NCBI RefSeq assembly: GCF_014197145.1
Contig: NZ_JACIEZ010000001.1
Coordinates: 558,001 to 622,000, forward strand
DNA from: Gellertiella hungarica
GTDB lineage: Bacteria > Pseudomonadota > Alphaproteobacteria > Rhizobiales > Rhizobiaceae
Length of the DNA: 64,000 nucleotides
Direction: 5' to 3'
Made by a program: the position numbers and the translations under genes. Positions 19,453 to 29,771 of this stretch are shown here, in pieces. The notes beneath the pieces are model-generated. The model was not told the origin of the DNA, ran no database searches, and was given only the letters and a program-made list of their open reading frames with translations. Position 1 is the first letter of the stretch. Every line of letters begins with the position of its first letter.

Positions 19453-19472
19453 CATGTTCAAATCGGAACATG
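19453..19472. promoter_or_regulatory. palindrome CATGTTC-N6-GAACATG upstream of the EAL gene
   Basis: A perfect inverted repeat with 7-base arms, 14 bases upstream of the EAL start at 19439. An AT-rich stretch suitable for a promoter (19475-19500) lies just upstream on the minus strand. The position suggests an operator. It does not match the rhizobial LexA direct repeat GTTC-N7-GTTC. Confidence 0.4.
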
Positions 19473-19519
19473 AACTATCAGTGATATCTAAATAAATAAA
19501 GAACCGCTTCTGCCCAATT

Positions 19520-19990
19520 TTAGCCGCTGGCGAAACCGCCGGTCTGGCGCAATGCCTCACCCACGATCATTCCGACCGATACGGCGAGATTGATCGAACG
19601 CTGGCCCTGCATCATCGGTATCAGGACGCGGGCATCGGCCCTCTGATGCACAGCCTCGGGCACGCCGGCACTTTCTCTGCCGAAGAGGATGACGTCCTGC
19701 GCCTCGAAGCGGAAGTCGGCGTAAGGCACGGATGCCTTGGTGGATGCCAGTATCAGCCGTCGCCCGGAGGCTCTCACGCTTTCGTCGAAGCGGTCGAAGG
19801 TCACGTGCCGGGTGAGGGAGGCCATGGCCAGGTAGTCCATGCCCGACCGCTTGAGGTTGCGGTCGGAAAGGTCGAAGCCGGCCGGCTCGATGATGTCGAC
19901 CTTGAAGCCAAGGCAGGCGGCCAGCCTGAGGATCGTGCCGGTATTGCCGGGTATATCGGGTTGGTAAAGGGCTATGCGGAGGTCGCTCAT
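19520..19990 (-). CDS. trmL: tRNA (cytidine(34)-2'-O)-methyltransferase
   Basis: A 156-residue SPOUT-class methyltransferase that modifies the wobble nucleotide of tRNA-Leu species. PDIPGNTGTILRLAACLG at the N-terminus and the trefoil-knot SAM-binding motifs ILFGRESAGVPE and SINLAVSVGMI are all present. The open frame extends to 20104, but the family begins at MSDLRIALYQP, so the start is the ATG at 19990. The ribosome-binding sequence is weak. It is transcribed away from the ABC transporter at 20322. Confidence 0.93.
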   Translation of the reverse strand: MSDLRIALYQPDIPGNTGTILRLAACLGFKVDIIEPAGFDLSDRNLKRSGMDYLAMASLTRHVTFDRFDESVRASGRRLILASTKASVPYADFRFEAQDVILFGRESAGVPEAVHQRADARVLIPMMQGQRSINLAVSVGMIVGEALRQTGGFASG

Positions 19991-20131
19991 GGCGGGCGTC
20001 TCTAGAGAATCTGTGGTCCGGAAGCAACATCGAGCCGACGAAACGCAGGCCTCCCAAATCTCGCAGTTTCCAAAAGCGGCAACCCGCGATAGGTTTTGCG
20101 TCATCTTTCGGCACGAAACAGGGAGGCTGCA

Positions 20132-20185
20132 ATGAAATTTTCGTCTGCGTTCAGCCTCCTGGCATGGCGACCAGCCACACCCTGA
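20132..20185 (+). CDS. possible 17-codon leader peptide before the ABC transporter
   Basis: ATG at 20132, stop at 20183-20185, encoding MKFSSAFSLLAWRPATP. A textbook GGGAGG lies at 20121-20126 with a five-base spacer. The stop codon sits inside a small hairpin (CCTGA 20181-20185, TCAGG 20192-20196). No run of one amino acid suggests classic attenuation. It could be a regulatory leader, an isolated small protein, or the 5' remnant of a lost gene. The remainder of the 331-base gap 19991-20321 shows no other gene. Confidence 0.3.
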   Translation: MKFSSAFSLLAWRPATP

Positions 20186-20321
20186 CCCCGTTCAGGTTCA
20201 CTGCCGACTTTCCAACCCTTTCGTTTTTTCGGGCGCCCTGCGTCCACCGGTGTGTTCCCCTTCTGCCGCGGATGCCCATCCGCTCTTTCAGGCGCCGGTT
20301 CGTTGCTTGAGGATTAATGAC

Positions 20322-22226
20322 ATGTTCGCGTGGTTTGAAAACCGCCTCAATCCCTTTCCCGCCGAGGCACCCACAGCGCCTCCGCGCGGTCTCGTCGCCT
20401 TCTGCTGGCATTACTCCCGGCCCGCGGCACCCTGGCTTCTTCTGCTGGGCACGCTCACGGCGCTGATCGGGATCGGCGAAGTGCTGATGTTCAAGTTTCT
20501 CGGCGCGATCGTCGACTGGCTTTCGACCTCGAGCCGGGAGACCTTCCTGGCCGACAACCGGAACATGCTGATCGGGATGGCCTCCGTCCTCGTCATCATG
20601 CCGCTGCTCAGCCTCTTTCACAGCTACATCATGCATCAGGTGCTGCTCGGCAATTACCCCATGATTGCCCGCTGGCAGATGCACCGGTTCCTGCTGCGCC
20701 ATTCGATGAGCTTCTTCGCCAATGATTTTGCCGGCCGTGTTGCCACCAAGGTCATGCAGACGTCGCTCGCGATCCGCGAAACCGTGATGAAGCTTCTCGA
20801 TGTCTTCATCTATGTGGTGTCCTATTTCGCATCGATGATCTTCGTGGTGGCGAGCGCCGACTGGCGCCTCGTCCTGCCGATCCTGGTCTGGCTGGTGATC
20901 TATGTGACGCTCATCGGGTTCTTCATCCCGAAGCTGCGCAAGAGCTCCTCCGATCAGGCGGATGCCCGCTCGACCATGACCGGCCGCGTTGTCGACAGCT
21001 ACACCAACATCGCAACCGTCAAGCTTTTCTCCCATGCGGGGCGCGAGGAAAGCTATGCCCGGGAGAGCATGAACCTGTTCCTGCAGACCGTATACCGGCA
21101 GTTCCGGCTGGTGACCTGGTTGCAGACCCTGGTGGAGATCAACAATTATGTGACCCTCTTCACGGTGTCTGCGCTGTCGATCTGGTTCTGGCTGACCGGC
21201 GATGCGACGACCGGTGCCATCGCCATCGCGATCGGCCTGGTGATGCGGATCAACGGCATGTCCCACTGGATCATGTGGGAGGTTTCGGCCCTCTTCGAGA
21301 ACATCGGCATGGTCTATGACGGAATGGACATGCTGGCCAAGCCGCATGACATCGTCGACGAGAAGGGCGCGACCCAGCTCAAGGGGCAGAAGGGCGAAAT
21401 CCGCTTCGAAAACGTCCGCTTCCACTACGGGAAGAACAAGGGCGTGATCGAGAACCTCTCGCTGACCATCAGGCCGGGCGAGAAGATCGGTCTCGTCGGT
21501 CGCTCCGGCGCCGGCAAGACGACGCTGATGAACATGCTGCTGCGCTTCTACGATCTCGAGGGCGGGCATATTCTCATCGACGGGCAGGATATCTCCAGGG
21601 TGACCCAGGACAGCCTGCGCTCGATGATCGGCGTGGTGACGCAGGATACATCCCTGCTGCACAGGTCGATCCGCGAAAACATCGCCTATGGCCGCCCCGA
21701 GGCGACCGACGAGGACATCATCACGGCTGCAAAGCGCGCCAATGCCTGGGAGTTCATCCAGCAGCTGGAGGATCTCCAGGGCCGCAAGGGCCTTGATGCC
21801 CACGTCGGTGAGCGTGGCGTGAAGCTTTCGGGCGGGCAGCGCCAGCGCATCGCGATCGCGCGTGTCTTCCTCAAGGACGCGCCGATCCTCATTCTCGACG
21901 AGGCGACATCCGCGCTCGACTCGGAAGTGGAAGCCGCCATCCAGGAGAACCTCTTCTCGCTGATGGAGGGCAAAACCGTGATCGCGATTGCCCACCGGCT
22001 CTCGACCCTCACGGAGATGGACCGCCTGGTGGTGCTGGACAAGGGGGCGATCATCGAGACCGGCACCCACACGGAACTGGCCAACGGAACCGGCATCTAT
22101 GCCGATCTCTGGGCCCGCCAGTCCGGCGGCTTCCTCGCCGATCAGGTGGATCACGAGGAAGAGGCCCGCAAGAAGGCGCGCGCCGAAGCCGAAGCGGAGT
22201 TCGAGACCGAAGAGGAGTGGGACTGA
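20322..22226 (+). CDS. ABC exporter, fused permease and ATPase (first of a paralogous pair)
   Basis: A 634-residue half-transporter of the MsbA/MdlB type. A six-helix exporter membrane domain spans about 35-330 and a nucleotide-binding domain about 355-600. Walker A is GRSGAGKT (393-400), the signature is LSGGQRQR, and Walker B is ILILDEATSALD, with the H-loop in AIAHRLST. All ATPase residues are present. I took the ATG at 20322 because of GAGG upstream and the match of its N-terminus (WFENRLNPF) with the paralogue at 23553 (IFESWIDPF). The two probably form a heterodimer or are tandem duplicates. The substrate is unknown. Confidence 0.9.
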   Translation: MFAWFENRLNPFPAEAPTAPPRGLVAFCWHYSRPAAPWLLLLGTLTALIGIGEVLMFKFLGAIVDWLSTSSRETFLADNRNMLIGMASVLVIMPLLSLFHSYIMHQVLLGNYPMIARWQMHRFLLRHSMSFFANDFAGRVATKVMQTSLAIRETVMKLLDVFIYVVSYFASMIFVVASADWRLVLPILVWLVIYVTLIGFFIPKLRKSSSDQADARSTMTGRVVDSYTNIATVKLFSHAGREESYARESMNLFLQTVYRQFRLVTWLQTLVEINNYVTLFTVSALSIWFWLTGDATTGAIAIAIGLVMRINGMSHWIMWEVSALFENIGMVYDGMDMLAKPHDIVDEKGATQLKGQKGEIRFENVRFHYGKNKGVIENLSLTIRPGEKIGLVGRSGAGKTTLMNMLLRFYDLEGGHILIDGQDISRVTQDSLRSMIGVVTQDTSLLHRSIRENIAYGRPEATDEDIITAAKRANAWEFIQQLEDLQGRKGLDAHVGERGVKLSGGQRQRIAIARVFLKDAPILILDEATSALDSEVEAAIQENLFSLMEGKTVIAIAHRLSTLTEMDRLVVLDKGAIIETGTHTELANGTGIYADLWARQSGGFLADQVDHEEEARKKARAEAEAEFETEEEWD

Positions 22227-22257
22227 GCGCCTGCCTCCCCCCGCAAGGCTACCAAGC

Positions 22258-22285
22258 GACGCCGGCTCCCGATGGGGCCGGCGTC
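22258..22285. terminator. hairpin between the convergent ABC and antitoxin genes
   Basis: GACGCCGGC (22258-22266) pairs perfectly with GCCGGCGTC (22277-22285) around a 10-base loop. It lies just after the ABC stop and touches the antitoxin stop, so it could serve both strands. There is no T-tract on either side, so efficiency is uncertain. Confidence 0.5.
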
Positions 22286-22622
22286 ACGCCTTCTGGCGGC
22301 GCTTGCGAACGGGTGCTCCGATCGAAACGTGCTCTTCTTCCTTCGGCACGACCGAAAGACGCAGCCCCATGGCATCGAGGACCGCAAGAACGGACTTCAG
22401 CGTCGGATTGCCGTTTTCTGTCAGCGAACGGTAGAGAGCCTCCCGCGACAGCCCCGCCTTGCGCGCAATGTCCGTCATCCCTTCGGAGCGCGCGGCAATG
22501 CCCAGCGCGTGAGCGATTTCACCGGCATCGGTGGTATCGAAGGCGAGGGCGAGGAAGACGGCGAGATCTTCGTGATCACGAATTCCTTCAGCGAGATCGT
22601 AGGGGGTTATGTCACTCCGCAT
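22284..22622 (-). CDS. antitoxin, HTH type (putative addiction-module antidote family)
   Basis: A 112-residue protein of the family called putative addiction module antidote (TIGR02684-like), paired with HigB/RelE-type toxins. The N-terminus binds the toxin (LAEGIRDHEDLAVFLALAF). A helix-turn-helix occupies about 50-85 (MTDIARKAGLSREALYRSL, then NPTLKSVLAVLDAMGL). It should neutralise the toxin and repress the shared promoter. It overlaps the toxin frame by about 11 bases and is second in the operon, the usual toxin-first order of this family. The gene looks intact. Confidence 0.85.
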   Translation of the reverse strand: MRSDITPYDLAEGIRDHEDLAVFLALAFDTTDAGEIAHALGIAARSEGMTDIARKAGLSREALYRSLTENGNPTLKSVLAVLDAMGLRLSVVPKEEEHVSIGAPVRKRRQKA

Positions 22623-22914
22623 TACCCAGTTCCCTCTTCAGCCTCTTTGCGAGGGTGATGTCGCGGCTTTGGCTGTCCTTGTCTCCCGCGCACAGCAGGA
22701 GGACGATCTCGCTGGCGCGAAGGGTGAAATATATCCGATAGCCCGGACCATGCTGAATGCGAAGCTCCAGAACAGTCTCGCCCACGCTGCGACAATCGCC
22801 GAAATTCCCTTGCTCAAGGCGAGCCAGACGCCTCAGAACGGTCATGCGGCCCATACGATCGCGCAACAAGGCTTCCCACCGCTCCTAGTGACTCGTCCTG
22901 AATATCCTGTACAC
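22612..22914 (-). pseudogene. RelE/ParE-family toxin (Gp49-like) with in-frame stop near the N-terminus
   Basis: Reading from the GTG at 22914 gives VYRIFRTSH, then TAG (22885-22887), then ERWEALLRDRMGRM and the rest of the toxin. Before and after the stop the residues follow the family pattern of a basic first strand, then a Phe-x-x-Trp helix, then LARLEQGNFGD, GPGYRIYF and LLLCAGDKDSQSRDI. The stop therefore removes the conserved first strand unless translation starts later, at TTG 22869 or ATG 22854. An N-truncated product would lack part of the toxin core. The antitoxin and the promoter look sound. A sequencing error at one base is the main alternative. Confidence 0.65.
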
Positions 22915-22937
22915 CGAAAACTCGTGATTTAAAAGCT

Positions 22938-22959
22938 ACATTTCTGAAATTAAGAATGT
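22938..22959. promoter_or_regulatory. imperfect palindrome in the toxin-antitoxin leader
   Basis: ACATT at 22938-22942 and AATGT at 22955-22959 flank an AT-rich centre, just downstream of the predicted transcription start. This is the usual place for the antitoxin to bind and repress its own operon. Arms are only five bases, so the call is tentative. Confidence 0.3.
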
Positions 22960-22962
22960 TCT

Positions 22963-22991
22963 TTTATATCCCGCGGTGGCAGGCGTGGCAA
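22963..22991 (-). promoter_or_regulatory. promoter of the toxin-antitoxin operon
   Basis: On the minus strand TTGCCA (22986-22991) and TATAAA (22963-22968) are separated by exactly 17 bases, a near-consensus housekeeping promoter. The predicted transcript starts near 22956, about 40 bases before the toxin GTG. Confidence 0.6.
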
Positions 22992-22998
22992 GAAAGGC

Positions 22999-23460
22999 TC
23001 AGCTGCAGGGTAGGCTTTTCAGGCTCTTGCCGATCCGCTTGATCAGTCCGTCATAGCTGATCTTGCGCAGTGCCGGATATTCGAAGCGAAAGGTGATGAC
23101 GGCGCCGTCGCATCCGCGGATGGTTCTTGCATAGAAGATGGTCCTGTCCCGGATGCCGGATGTGACGAACCAGGATTTCCCGGAGGCAAAGTAGCGGCCT
23201 GCAGGGTCCGCTTTGGCGGCTGCCTTTTCCGCGTTAAAGGTCGTGCCGAGACTGCCAAAGGCGATCAGCTCCGCATAGCCGTCGGGTGTCGTCCATTTCT
23301 GCCCGTCGCCATTGTCGGGAGCGGGCTTCGCGACAAAGCCTTCCGGAACGTCGATCACAAAGCGGAAGCGGGCATTTTCGTAGTGTTCCCAGCCCTCTGC
23401 AAGGGCAGGCGCTGCGATGCCCGTGGCCAAAGCAAGGGTGAGCATGGCGTGTTTTCTCAT
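22999..23460 (-). CDS. secreted hypothetical protein, 153 residues
   Basis: A signal peptide (hydrophobic residues 6-19, ALA-E cleavage) is followed by a small domain starting WEHYENARFRFVIDVPEGF, a pattern seen in several periplasmic proteins of unknown role, with Cys residues near the end (RGCDGAV and LKSLPCS) that could form a disulfide. The ATG at 23460 is preferred over the TTG at 23478 because the signal peptide starts there. It is divergent from the second ABC gene and lies between the two exporter paralogues together with the toxin-antitoxin locus. Confidence 0.65.
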   Translation of the reverse strand: MRKHAMLTLALATGIAAPALAEGWEHYENARFRFVIDVPEGFVAKPAPDNGDGQKWTTPDGYAELIAFGSLGTTFNAEKAAAKADPAGRYFASGKSWFVTSGIRDRTIFYARTIRGCDGAVITFRFEYPALRKISYDGLIKRIGKSLKSLPCS

Positions 23461-23552
23461 CGGGAGACCCCTGTTCAAGCGTGAACGATGCGTGCGTCAT
23501 CATTACACGAAATTCAGTTGGACGGCGAAGCGATCAGTCCTATATGGCGGGC

Positions 23553-25421
<1,869 letters not shown>

Positions 25422-25631
25422 GGACTTTGCAGGCCATGCGGAGAGCCGCATGTCGGTTATGAAACAGGCCGTCGCCGGGAACCGCCGCTTGCTGCCGGCT
25501 GCGCCCGTTTGTCACCAAGAAAATCCCGCGACAAACCGTCCTTATCTCCTTGCCAAGGCTGGACATAAACGCTGATCAGGCATAGAACGCGCCGGATTGC
25601 CGGGGAATCTGTGGCTAAACTATGGCCACGG

Positions 25632-25663
25632 GATTGATTCGGCGGGGGCACTACGGATCAATC
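25632..25663. repeat. inverted repeat in the petA leader
   Basis: GATTGAT (25632-25638) and ATCAATC (25657-25663) are perfect 7-base arms around an 18-base loop, just before the AGGAT ribosome-binding site of petA. It could be a leader hairpin that influences petABC expression, or chance. The arm spacing does not fit an FNR/FixK box. Confidence 0.3.
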
Positions 25664-25695
25664 GCAGACTTATTGCGTGAGAGGATGGTTAAGCC

Positions 25696-26274
25696 GTGAG
25701 CGAACACGACATCAAAAGCGAAACCTTGGGCGAGCCAACTCGCCGCGATTTCCTTTATCTGACCACAGGAATGGCCGGCGTTGTCGGCGCCGCGGCCGTT
25801 GCATGGCCGTTTATCGACCAGATGCGGCCGGACGCTTCGACGCTCGCCCTCGCTTCTATCGAAGTGGACGTTTCCGCACTGCAGCCGGGCATGTCGCTGA
25901 CGGCGAAGTGGCGCGGCAAGCCGATCTTCATCCGCAACCGCACGGAGAAGGAAATCGAGGAAGCCAAGGCCGTCCAGCTCGCCGAGCTGAAGGACCCGGT
26001 TGCCCGCAATGCCAACATTGCCGCCGATGCCGAAGCCACGGACATTGCCCGCTCCGCTGGCGAAGGCAAGGAAAACTGGATCGTGATGATCGGCTCCTGC
26101 ACCCATCTCGGCTGCGTGCCGCTCGGCCAGGCGGGGGATTTCGGCGGCTGGTTCTGTCCCTGCCACGGTTCGCACTACGATACGGCCGGCCGTATCCGCA
26201 AGGGCCCGGCACCGATGAACCTCGCCGTACCGAACTTTTCGTTCATTTCCGATACAGTGATCAAGATCGGTTAA
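25696..26274 (+). CDS. petA: ubiquinol-cytochrome c reductase, Rieske iron-sulfur subunit
   Basis: A 192-residue membrane-anchored subunit of the cytochrome bc1 complex, passing electrons from ubiquinol to cytochrome c1. The N-terminus carries a twin-arginine motif (TRRDFLY) and one transmembrane anchor (about 22-42). The [2Fe-2S] ligands are in CTHLGC and CPCHGSHYD, both complete. The start is a GTG at 25696 with GAGGATGG upstream. It is followed by petB after 13 bases, the start of a classic three-gene operon. Confidence 0.97.
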   Translation: MSEHDIKSETLGEPTRRDFLYLTTGMAGVVGAAAVAWPFIDQMRPDASTLALASIEVDVSALQPGMSLTAKWRGKPIFIRNRTEKEIEEAKAVQLAELKDPVARNANIAADAEATDIARSAGEGKENWIVMIGSCTHLGCVPLGQAGDFGGWFCPCHGSHYDTAGRIRKGPAPMNLAVPNFSFISDTVIKIG

Positions 26275-26287
26275 GGGGATACTGATT

Positions 26288-27553
26288 ATGAGTGGTCATT
26301 CGTCTTACGAACCATCGACCGGGCTTGAAAAATGGATCGACGCGCGCCTTCCGCTGCCGCGTCTGATGTATGACAGCTTCGTCGCCTATCCGGTGCCGCG
26401 CAACCTGAACTATGCCTACACCTTCGGCGCCATGCTGTCGGTCATGCTCATCGTTCAGATCCTGACCGGCGTCGTGCTCGCGATGCATTACTCGGCTGAA
26501 ACCACCGTAGCCTTCAACTCGGTGGAAAAGATCATGCGCGACGTCAATCACGGCTGGCTGCTGCGCTACATGCACGCCAACGGCGCATCCTTCTTCTTCA
26601 TCGCGGTCTACCTGCATATCGGCCGTGGCCTCTACTACGGCTCCTACAAGGCTCCCCGCGAAATCCTCTGGATCCTCGGCGTGGTCATCTACCTGCTGAT
26701 GATGGCGACGGGTTTCATGGGCTACGTTCTGCCCTGGGGTCAGATGTCCTTCTGGGGCGCTACGGTTATCACCGGCTTCTTCTCGGCCTTCCCGTGGGTC
26801 GGCGAGTGGATCCAGCAGTTCCTGCTGGGTGGCTTTGCGGTGGACAACCCGACCCTGAACCGCTTCTTCTCGCTGCATTACCTGCTGCCCTTCATGATCG
26901 CCGGCGTCGTCGTCCTGCACATCTGGGCCCTGCATGTGACCGGCCAGACCAACCCGACCGGCGTCGAAGTCAAGACCAAGACCGACACCGTGCCCTTCAC
27001 GCCCTATGCGACGCTGAAGGATGCGCTCGGCGTATCCGTCTTCCTGATGGTCTATGCCTGGTTCATCTTCTACATGCCGAACTACCTCGGCCATCCGGAC
27101 AACTACATTCCGGCAAACGCCCTGAAGACACCCGCTCACATCGTTCCGGAATGGTACTACCTGCCGTTCTACGCGATGCTGCGCGCCATCACCTTCAACA
27201 TCGGCCCGATCGACTCCAAGCTCGGCGGCGTTCTGGTGATGTTCGGCTCGATCATCATCCTGTTCTTCCTGCCCTGGCTCGACACCTCCAAGGTCCGATC
27301 GGCTGTCTACCGTCCGTGGTACAAGCTGTTCTTCTGGATCTTCGTGGCCAATGCCATCATGCTCGGCTGGCTGGGTTCGCGTCCGGCAGAAGGGCTCTAT
27401 GTCGTGCTCTCGCAGCTCGGCACGCTCTACTACTTCGGCTTCTTCATCGTGATCATGCCGCTTCTCGGTCTGTTCGAGACCCCGCGTCGCATCCCGAACT
27501 CGATCACCGAAGCCGTGCTCGAGAAGAGCGGCAAGGCCGCGGCAAGCGCCTGA
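26288..27553 (+). CDS. petB: ubiquinol-cytochrome c reductase, cytochrome b subunit
   Basis: A 421-residue integral membrane subunit holding the two b haems and both quinone sites. The haem-ligating His residues lie in helices II and IV (for example [11 protein letters not shown] and [10 protein letters not shown] with ALHVTG), and the Qo-site PEWY motif is in [12 protein letters not shown]. About eight transmembrane helices are visible, so it is the full-length form with both halves in one chain. The cytochrome c1 gene is separate, not fused as in Bradyrhizobium fbcH. It is the second gene of petABC. Confidence 0.97.
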   Translation: MSGHSSYEPSTGLEKWIDARLPLPRLMYDSFVAYPVPRNLNYAYTFGAMLSVMLIVQILTGVVLAMHYSAETTVAFNSVEKIMRDVNHGWLLRYMHANGASFFFIAVYLHIGRGLYYGSYKAPREILWILGVVIYLLMMATGFMGYVLPWGQMSFWGATVITGFFSAFPWVGEWIQQFLLGGFAVDNPTLNRFFSLHYLLPFMIAGVVVLHIWALHVTGQTNPTGVEVKTKTDTVPFTPYATLKDALGVSVFLMVYAWFIFYMPNYLGHPDNYIPANALKTPAHIVPEWYYLPFYAMLRAITFNIGPIDSKLGGVLVMFGSIIILFFLPWLDTSKVRSAVYRPWYKLFFWIFVANAIMLGWLGSRPAEGLYVVLSQLGTLYYFGFFIVIMPLLGLFETPRRIPNSITEAVLEKSGKAAASA

Positions 27554-27582
27554 CACGAAGCGACAGAGAGGGACTGAAAACA

Positions 27583-28458
27583 ATGAAAAAGCTTGTTGCA
27601 AGCATTCTGTCGCTGGGGATCCTCGCAGGCGCCGCGTCCATCGCGGTTGCCGAAGAGGGGCACGACCTCAAGGCCGCGGTAGAGCATGCCGAAAAGGCGC
27701 TGCACTACCCCGTCCTGAAGCCGAAGCACATCAACTGGTCCTTCGCCGGCCCGTTCGGCAAGTACGACAAGGCCCAGCTGCAGCGCGGCCTGAAGGTGTA
27801 CAAGGAAGTCTGCTCGGCCTGCCATTCGATGAACCTGGTGGCCTTCCGCACGCTGGAAGATCTCGGCTACTCGGAAGAGCAGGTAAAGGCCCTCGCTTCG
27901 GAATACGAAGTGCAGGACGGACCGAACGGCGACGGTGAAATGTTCACCCGCAAGGCCATTCCGTCCGACCACTTCCCGTCGCCCTACCCGAACACGGAAG
28001 CCGCTGCTGCCGCCAACAATGGCGCCGCACCGCCGGACTTCTCGCTGATCGCCAAGGCACGCGGTGTCGAGCGTGGCTTCCCGACCTTCATCTTCGACAT
28101 CTTCACCCAGTACCAGGAAAGCGGCCCGGATTACATCTACTCGCTGCTGACCGGCTACCAGGAGCCGCCGGCGGGTGTCGAAGTTCCGGAAGGCACGCAT
28201 TTCAACCCGTACTTCATCGCTGCCAAGTCGCTGGCGATGCCGAAGCCGATCGAAGACGGTCAGGTGACCTACGACGACGGCTCGCCGCAGACCCTCGACC
28301 AGTATGCGCAGGACGTTTCGGCCTTCCTCATGTGGGCAGCCGAGCCGCACCTGCCGGAGCGCAAGCGCACCGGCTTCATGGTGATGGTCTTCCTCGCGAT
28401 CTTCACCGCGCTGATCTACGTCACGAAGAAGTCGGTCTACGCGAACAAGGAACACTGA
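27583..28458 (+). CDS. petC: ubiquinol-cytochrome c reductase, cytochrome c1 subunit
   Basis: A 291-residue c-type cytochrome of the bc1 complex. The signal peptide (about 1-23, AVA-E) directs it to the periplasm, the haem-binding CSACH motif is near residue 83, the distal Met ligand is expected in the [10 protein letters not shown] region, and a C-terminal membrane anchor follows ([15 protein letters not shown]). The ATG at 27583 has GAGAGGGAC upstream; the longer open frame from 26794 runs through petB and is not coding. An intrinsic terminator follows at 28481. Confidence 0.96.
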   Translation: MKKLVASILSLGILAGAASIAVAEEGHDLKAAVEHAEKALHYPVLKPKHINWSFAGPFGKYDKAQLQRGLKVYKEVCSACHSMNLVAFRTLEDLGYSEEQVKALASEYEVQDGPNGDGEMFTRKAIPSDHFPSPYPNTEAAAAANNGAAPPDFSLIAKARGVERGFPTFIFDIFTQYQESGPDYIYSLLTGYQEPPAGVEVPEGTHFNPYFIAAKSLAMPKPIEDGQVTYDDGSPQTLDQYAQDVSAFLMWAAEPHLPERKRTGFMVMVFLAIFTALIYVTKKSVYANKEH

Positions 28459-28480
28459 TCCGTTCCCCGATCCATCACCG

Positions 28481-28507
28481 AAGGGCGGCCTCGAGCCGCC
28501 CTTTTTT
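28481..28507 (+). terminator. intrinsic terminator after petABC
   Basis: AAGGGCGGC (28481-28489) pairs with GCCGCCCTT (28495-28503) around a five-base loop and is followed by a T-run to 28507. It closes the petABC transcript before apt. Confidence 0.85.
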
Positions 28508-28571
28508 ATGGCGGGTCATCGGCCGAGTTGCTACGATCCGCTCCTGTATTTCCCCAGCCTACGGATACCCC

Positions 28572-29114
28572 ATGTCTTTCAGCCGCCAGGAACTCGCCGA
28601 TACCATCCGCTCGATCCCCGATTATCCGAAGCCGGGCATCATCTTCCGGGACATCACCACGCTGCTCGGCAATCCGCGCGCCTTCCGCAGGGCTGTCGAC
28701 GAACTGGTCAATCCGTACGTAGGCATGAATGTCCGCAAGATCGCGGGCATGGAGGCTCGGGGCTTCATCCTGGGCGGGGCCGTTGCACACCAGCTTTCGG
28801 CCGGCTTCGTGCCCATCCGCAAGAAGGGCAAGCTTCCGCACGAGACCGTGTCGATTGCCTACAGCCTGGAATACGGGGTGGACGAGATGGAAATCCACCG
28901 CGACGCTGTCCTGCCCGGCGAGAAGGTCATCCTGGTGGATGACCTGATTGCGACCGGCGGCACCGCCGTCGGTGCCGTGCAGCTTCTGAGGCAGATCGGC
29001 GCCGAGGTGGTGTCCGCCTGCTTCGTCATCGACCTGCCCGATCTTGGCGGCCGGGCCAAGCTGGAGGCGCTTGGCGTCGAGGTCCGCACGCTGGTGGAGT
29101 TCTCCGGTCACTAG
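28572..29114 (+). CDS. apt: adenine phosphoribosyltransferase
   Basis: A 180-residue purine-salvage enzyme making AMP from adenine and PRPP. The PRPP-binding loop [14 protein letters not shown] and the N-terminal [14 protein letters not shown] block are characteristic. The ATG at 28572 starts the family sequence ([16 protein letters not shown]); the frame is open earlier but overlaps petC. It has its own terminator at 29144, so it is a single transcription unit after petABC. Confidence 0.95.
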   Translation: MSFSRQELADTIRSIPDYPKPGIIFRDITTLLGNPRAFRRAVDELVNPYVGMNVRKIAGMEARGFILGGAVAHQLSAGFVPIRKKGKLPHETVSIAYSLEYGVDEMEIHRDAVLPGEKVILVDDLIATGGTAVGAVQLLRQIGAEVVSACFVIDLPDLGGRAKLEALGVEVRTLVEFSGH

Positions 29115-29143
29115 TGGGCGATACAACCTGTGAATTCATTCGG

Positions 29144-29168
29144 GCCGGGGCTTCAATCCCGGCCTTTG
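29144..29168 (+). terminator. intrinsic terminator after apt
   Basis: GGCCGGG (29144-29150) pairs with CCCGGCC (29159-29165) around an eight-base loop, followed by TTT. The T-run is short, so read-through is possible. Confidence 0.6.
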
Positions 29169-29234
29169 CATGTGTTAAGTGTCTAAAGAAAGGAATATCT
29201 AAATAAAAGAACGTCGTTCGGAGGAGGAATTTTC

Positions 29235-29693
29235 ATGAAGTCGATTGCAAGACATTTTCTCTTGGTGGCCGTCGTTGCAGCTGGCGCGTGTCAGGCGCAT
29301 GCCGGCCCCGCGGATGACGTGGCTGCGACGGCAACTGCGTTCTTCAATGCGCAGAATGCCCATGATCTGGAAACAGTCAGCAGCATCATGGCGAATTCCG
29401 AGGATTTCCTGCTGGTCCGGGGGCCTGCCCTGGTGTGGGGGCACGACGCGGTCGTGAAGCAGTATGCGGAGCTCTACAAGGGTGTCTGGGCCGTCAAGAC
29501 CGATGGGAAGCCGCCGAAAGTGGTGATGTTCAACGACACTGCAGCGGAGACATTTGTGCCTGTCACCTTCACGGTCGGCCCCAGGGAAGGGGAGACGAAG
29601 GAGTTCGCGCTGAACGTCACCCAGATTTGGGTCAGGAACGGCGGCAACTGGCAGATTCAGAGCATCCTCGCCACACCCGTCAAGCCGCTTTGA
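29235..29693 (+). CDS. secreted SnoaL/NTF2-like protein (DUF4440 type)
   Basis: A 152-residue protein: a signal peptide (about 1-23), then a single NTF2-like cone domain beginning VAATATAFFNAQNAHDLETVSSIM and ending with the typical IWVRNGGNWQIQSI strand. Such domains bind small ligands or act as isomerase-like enzymes; no role can be assigned. The ATG at 29235 has a very strong GGAGGAGG. A short palindrome GAACGTCGTTC (29210-29220) lies just before the ribosome-binding site. Confidence 0.75.
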   Translation: MKSIARHFLLVAVVAAGACQAHAGPADDVAATATAFFNAQNAHDLETVSSIMANSEDFLLVRGPALVWGHDAVVKQYAELYKGVWAVKTDGKPPKVVMFNDTAAETFVPVTFTVGPREGETKEFALNVTQIWVRNGGNWQIQSILATPVKPL

Positions 29694-29771
29694 CGATTCC
29701 GCCGTATCTTGGGCTTAGAACGGAGCGCAGGTTTAAGAGGCGAAGCGAAGCGGGCCTCGGGCCCGCGTGGC

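Noticed and set aside
19453-19472. LexA (SOS) box
   Set aside because: The alphaproteobacterial LexA site is the direct repeat GTTC-N7-GTTC; this is an inverted repeat with six-base spacing.
20151-22154. 667-codon open frame on the minus strand
   Set aside because: It is antisense to the ABC exporter, His/Asp/Gln-rich, and matches no family; it is a shadow caused by high G+C codon bias.
26261-27601. 446-codon minus-strand frame
   Set aside because: It runs antisense through petB and has the same His/Glu/Asp-rich shadow composition.
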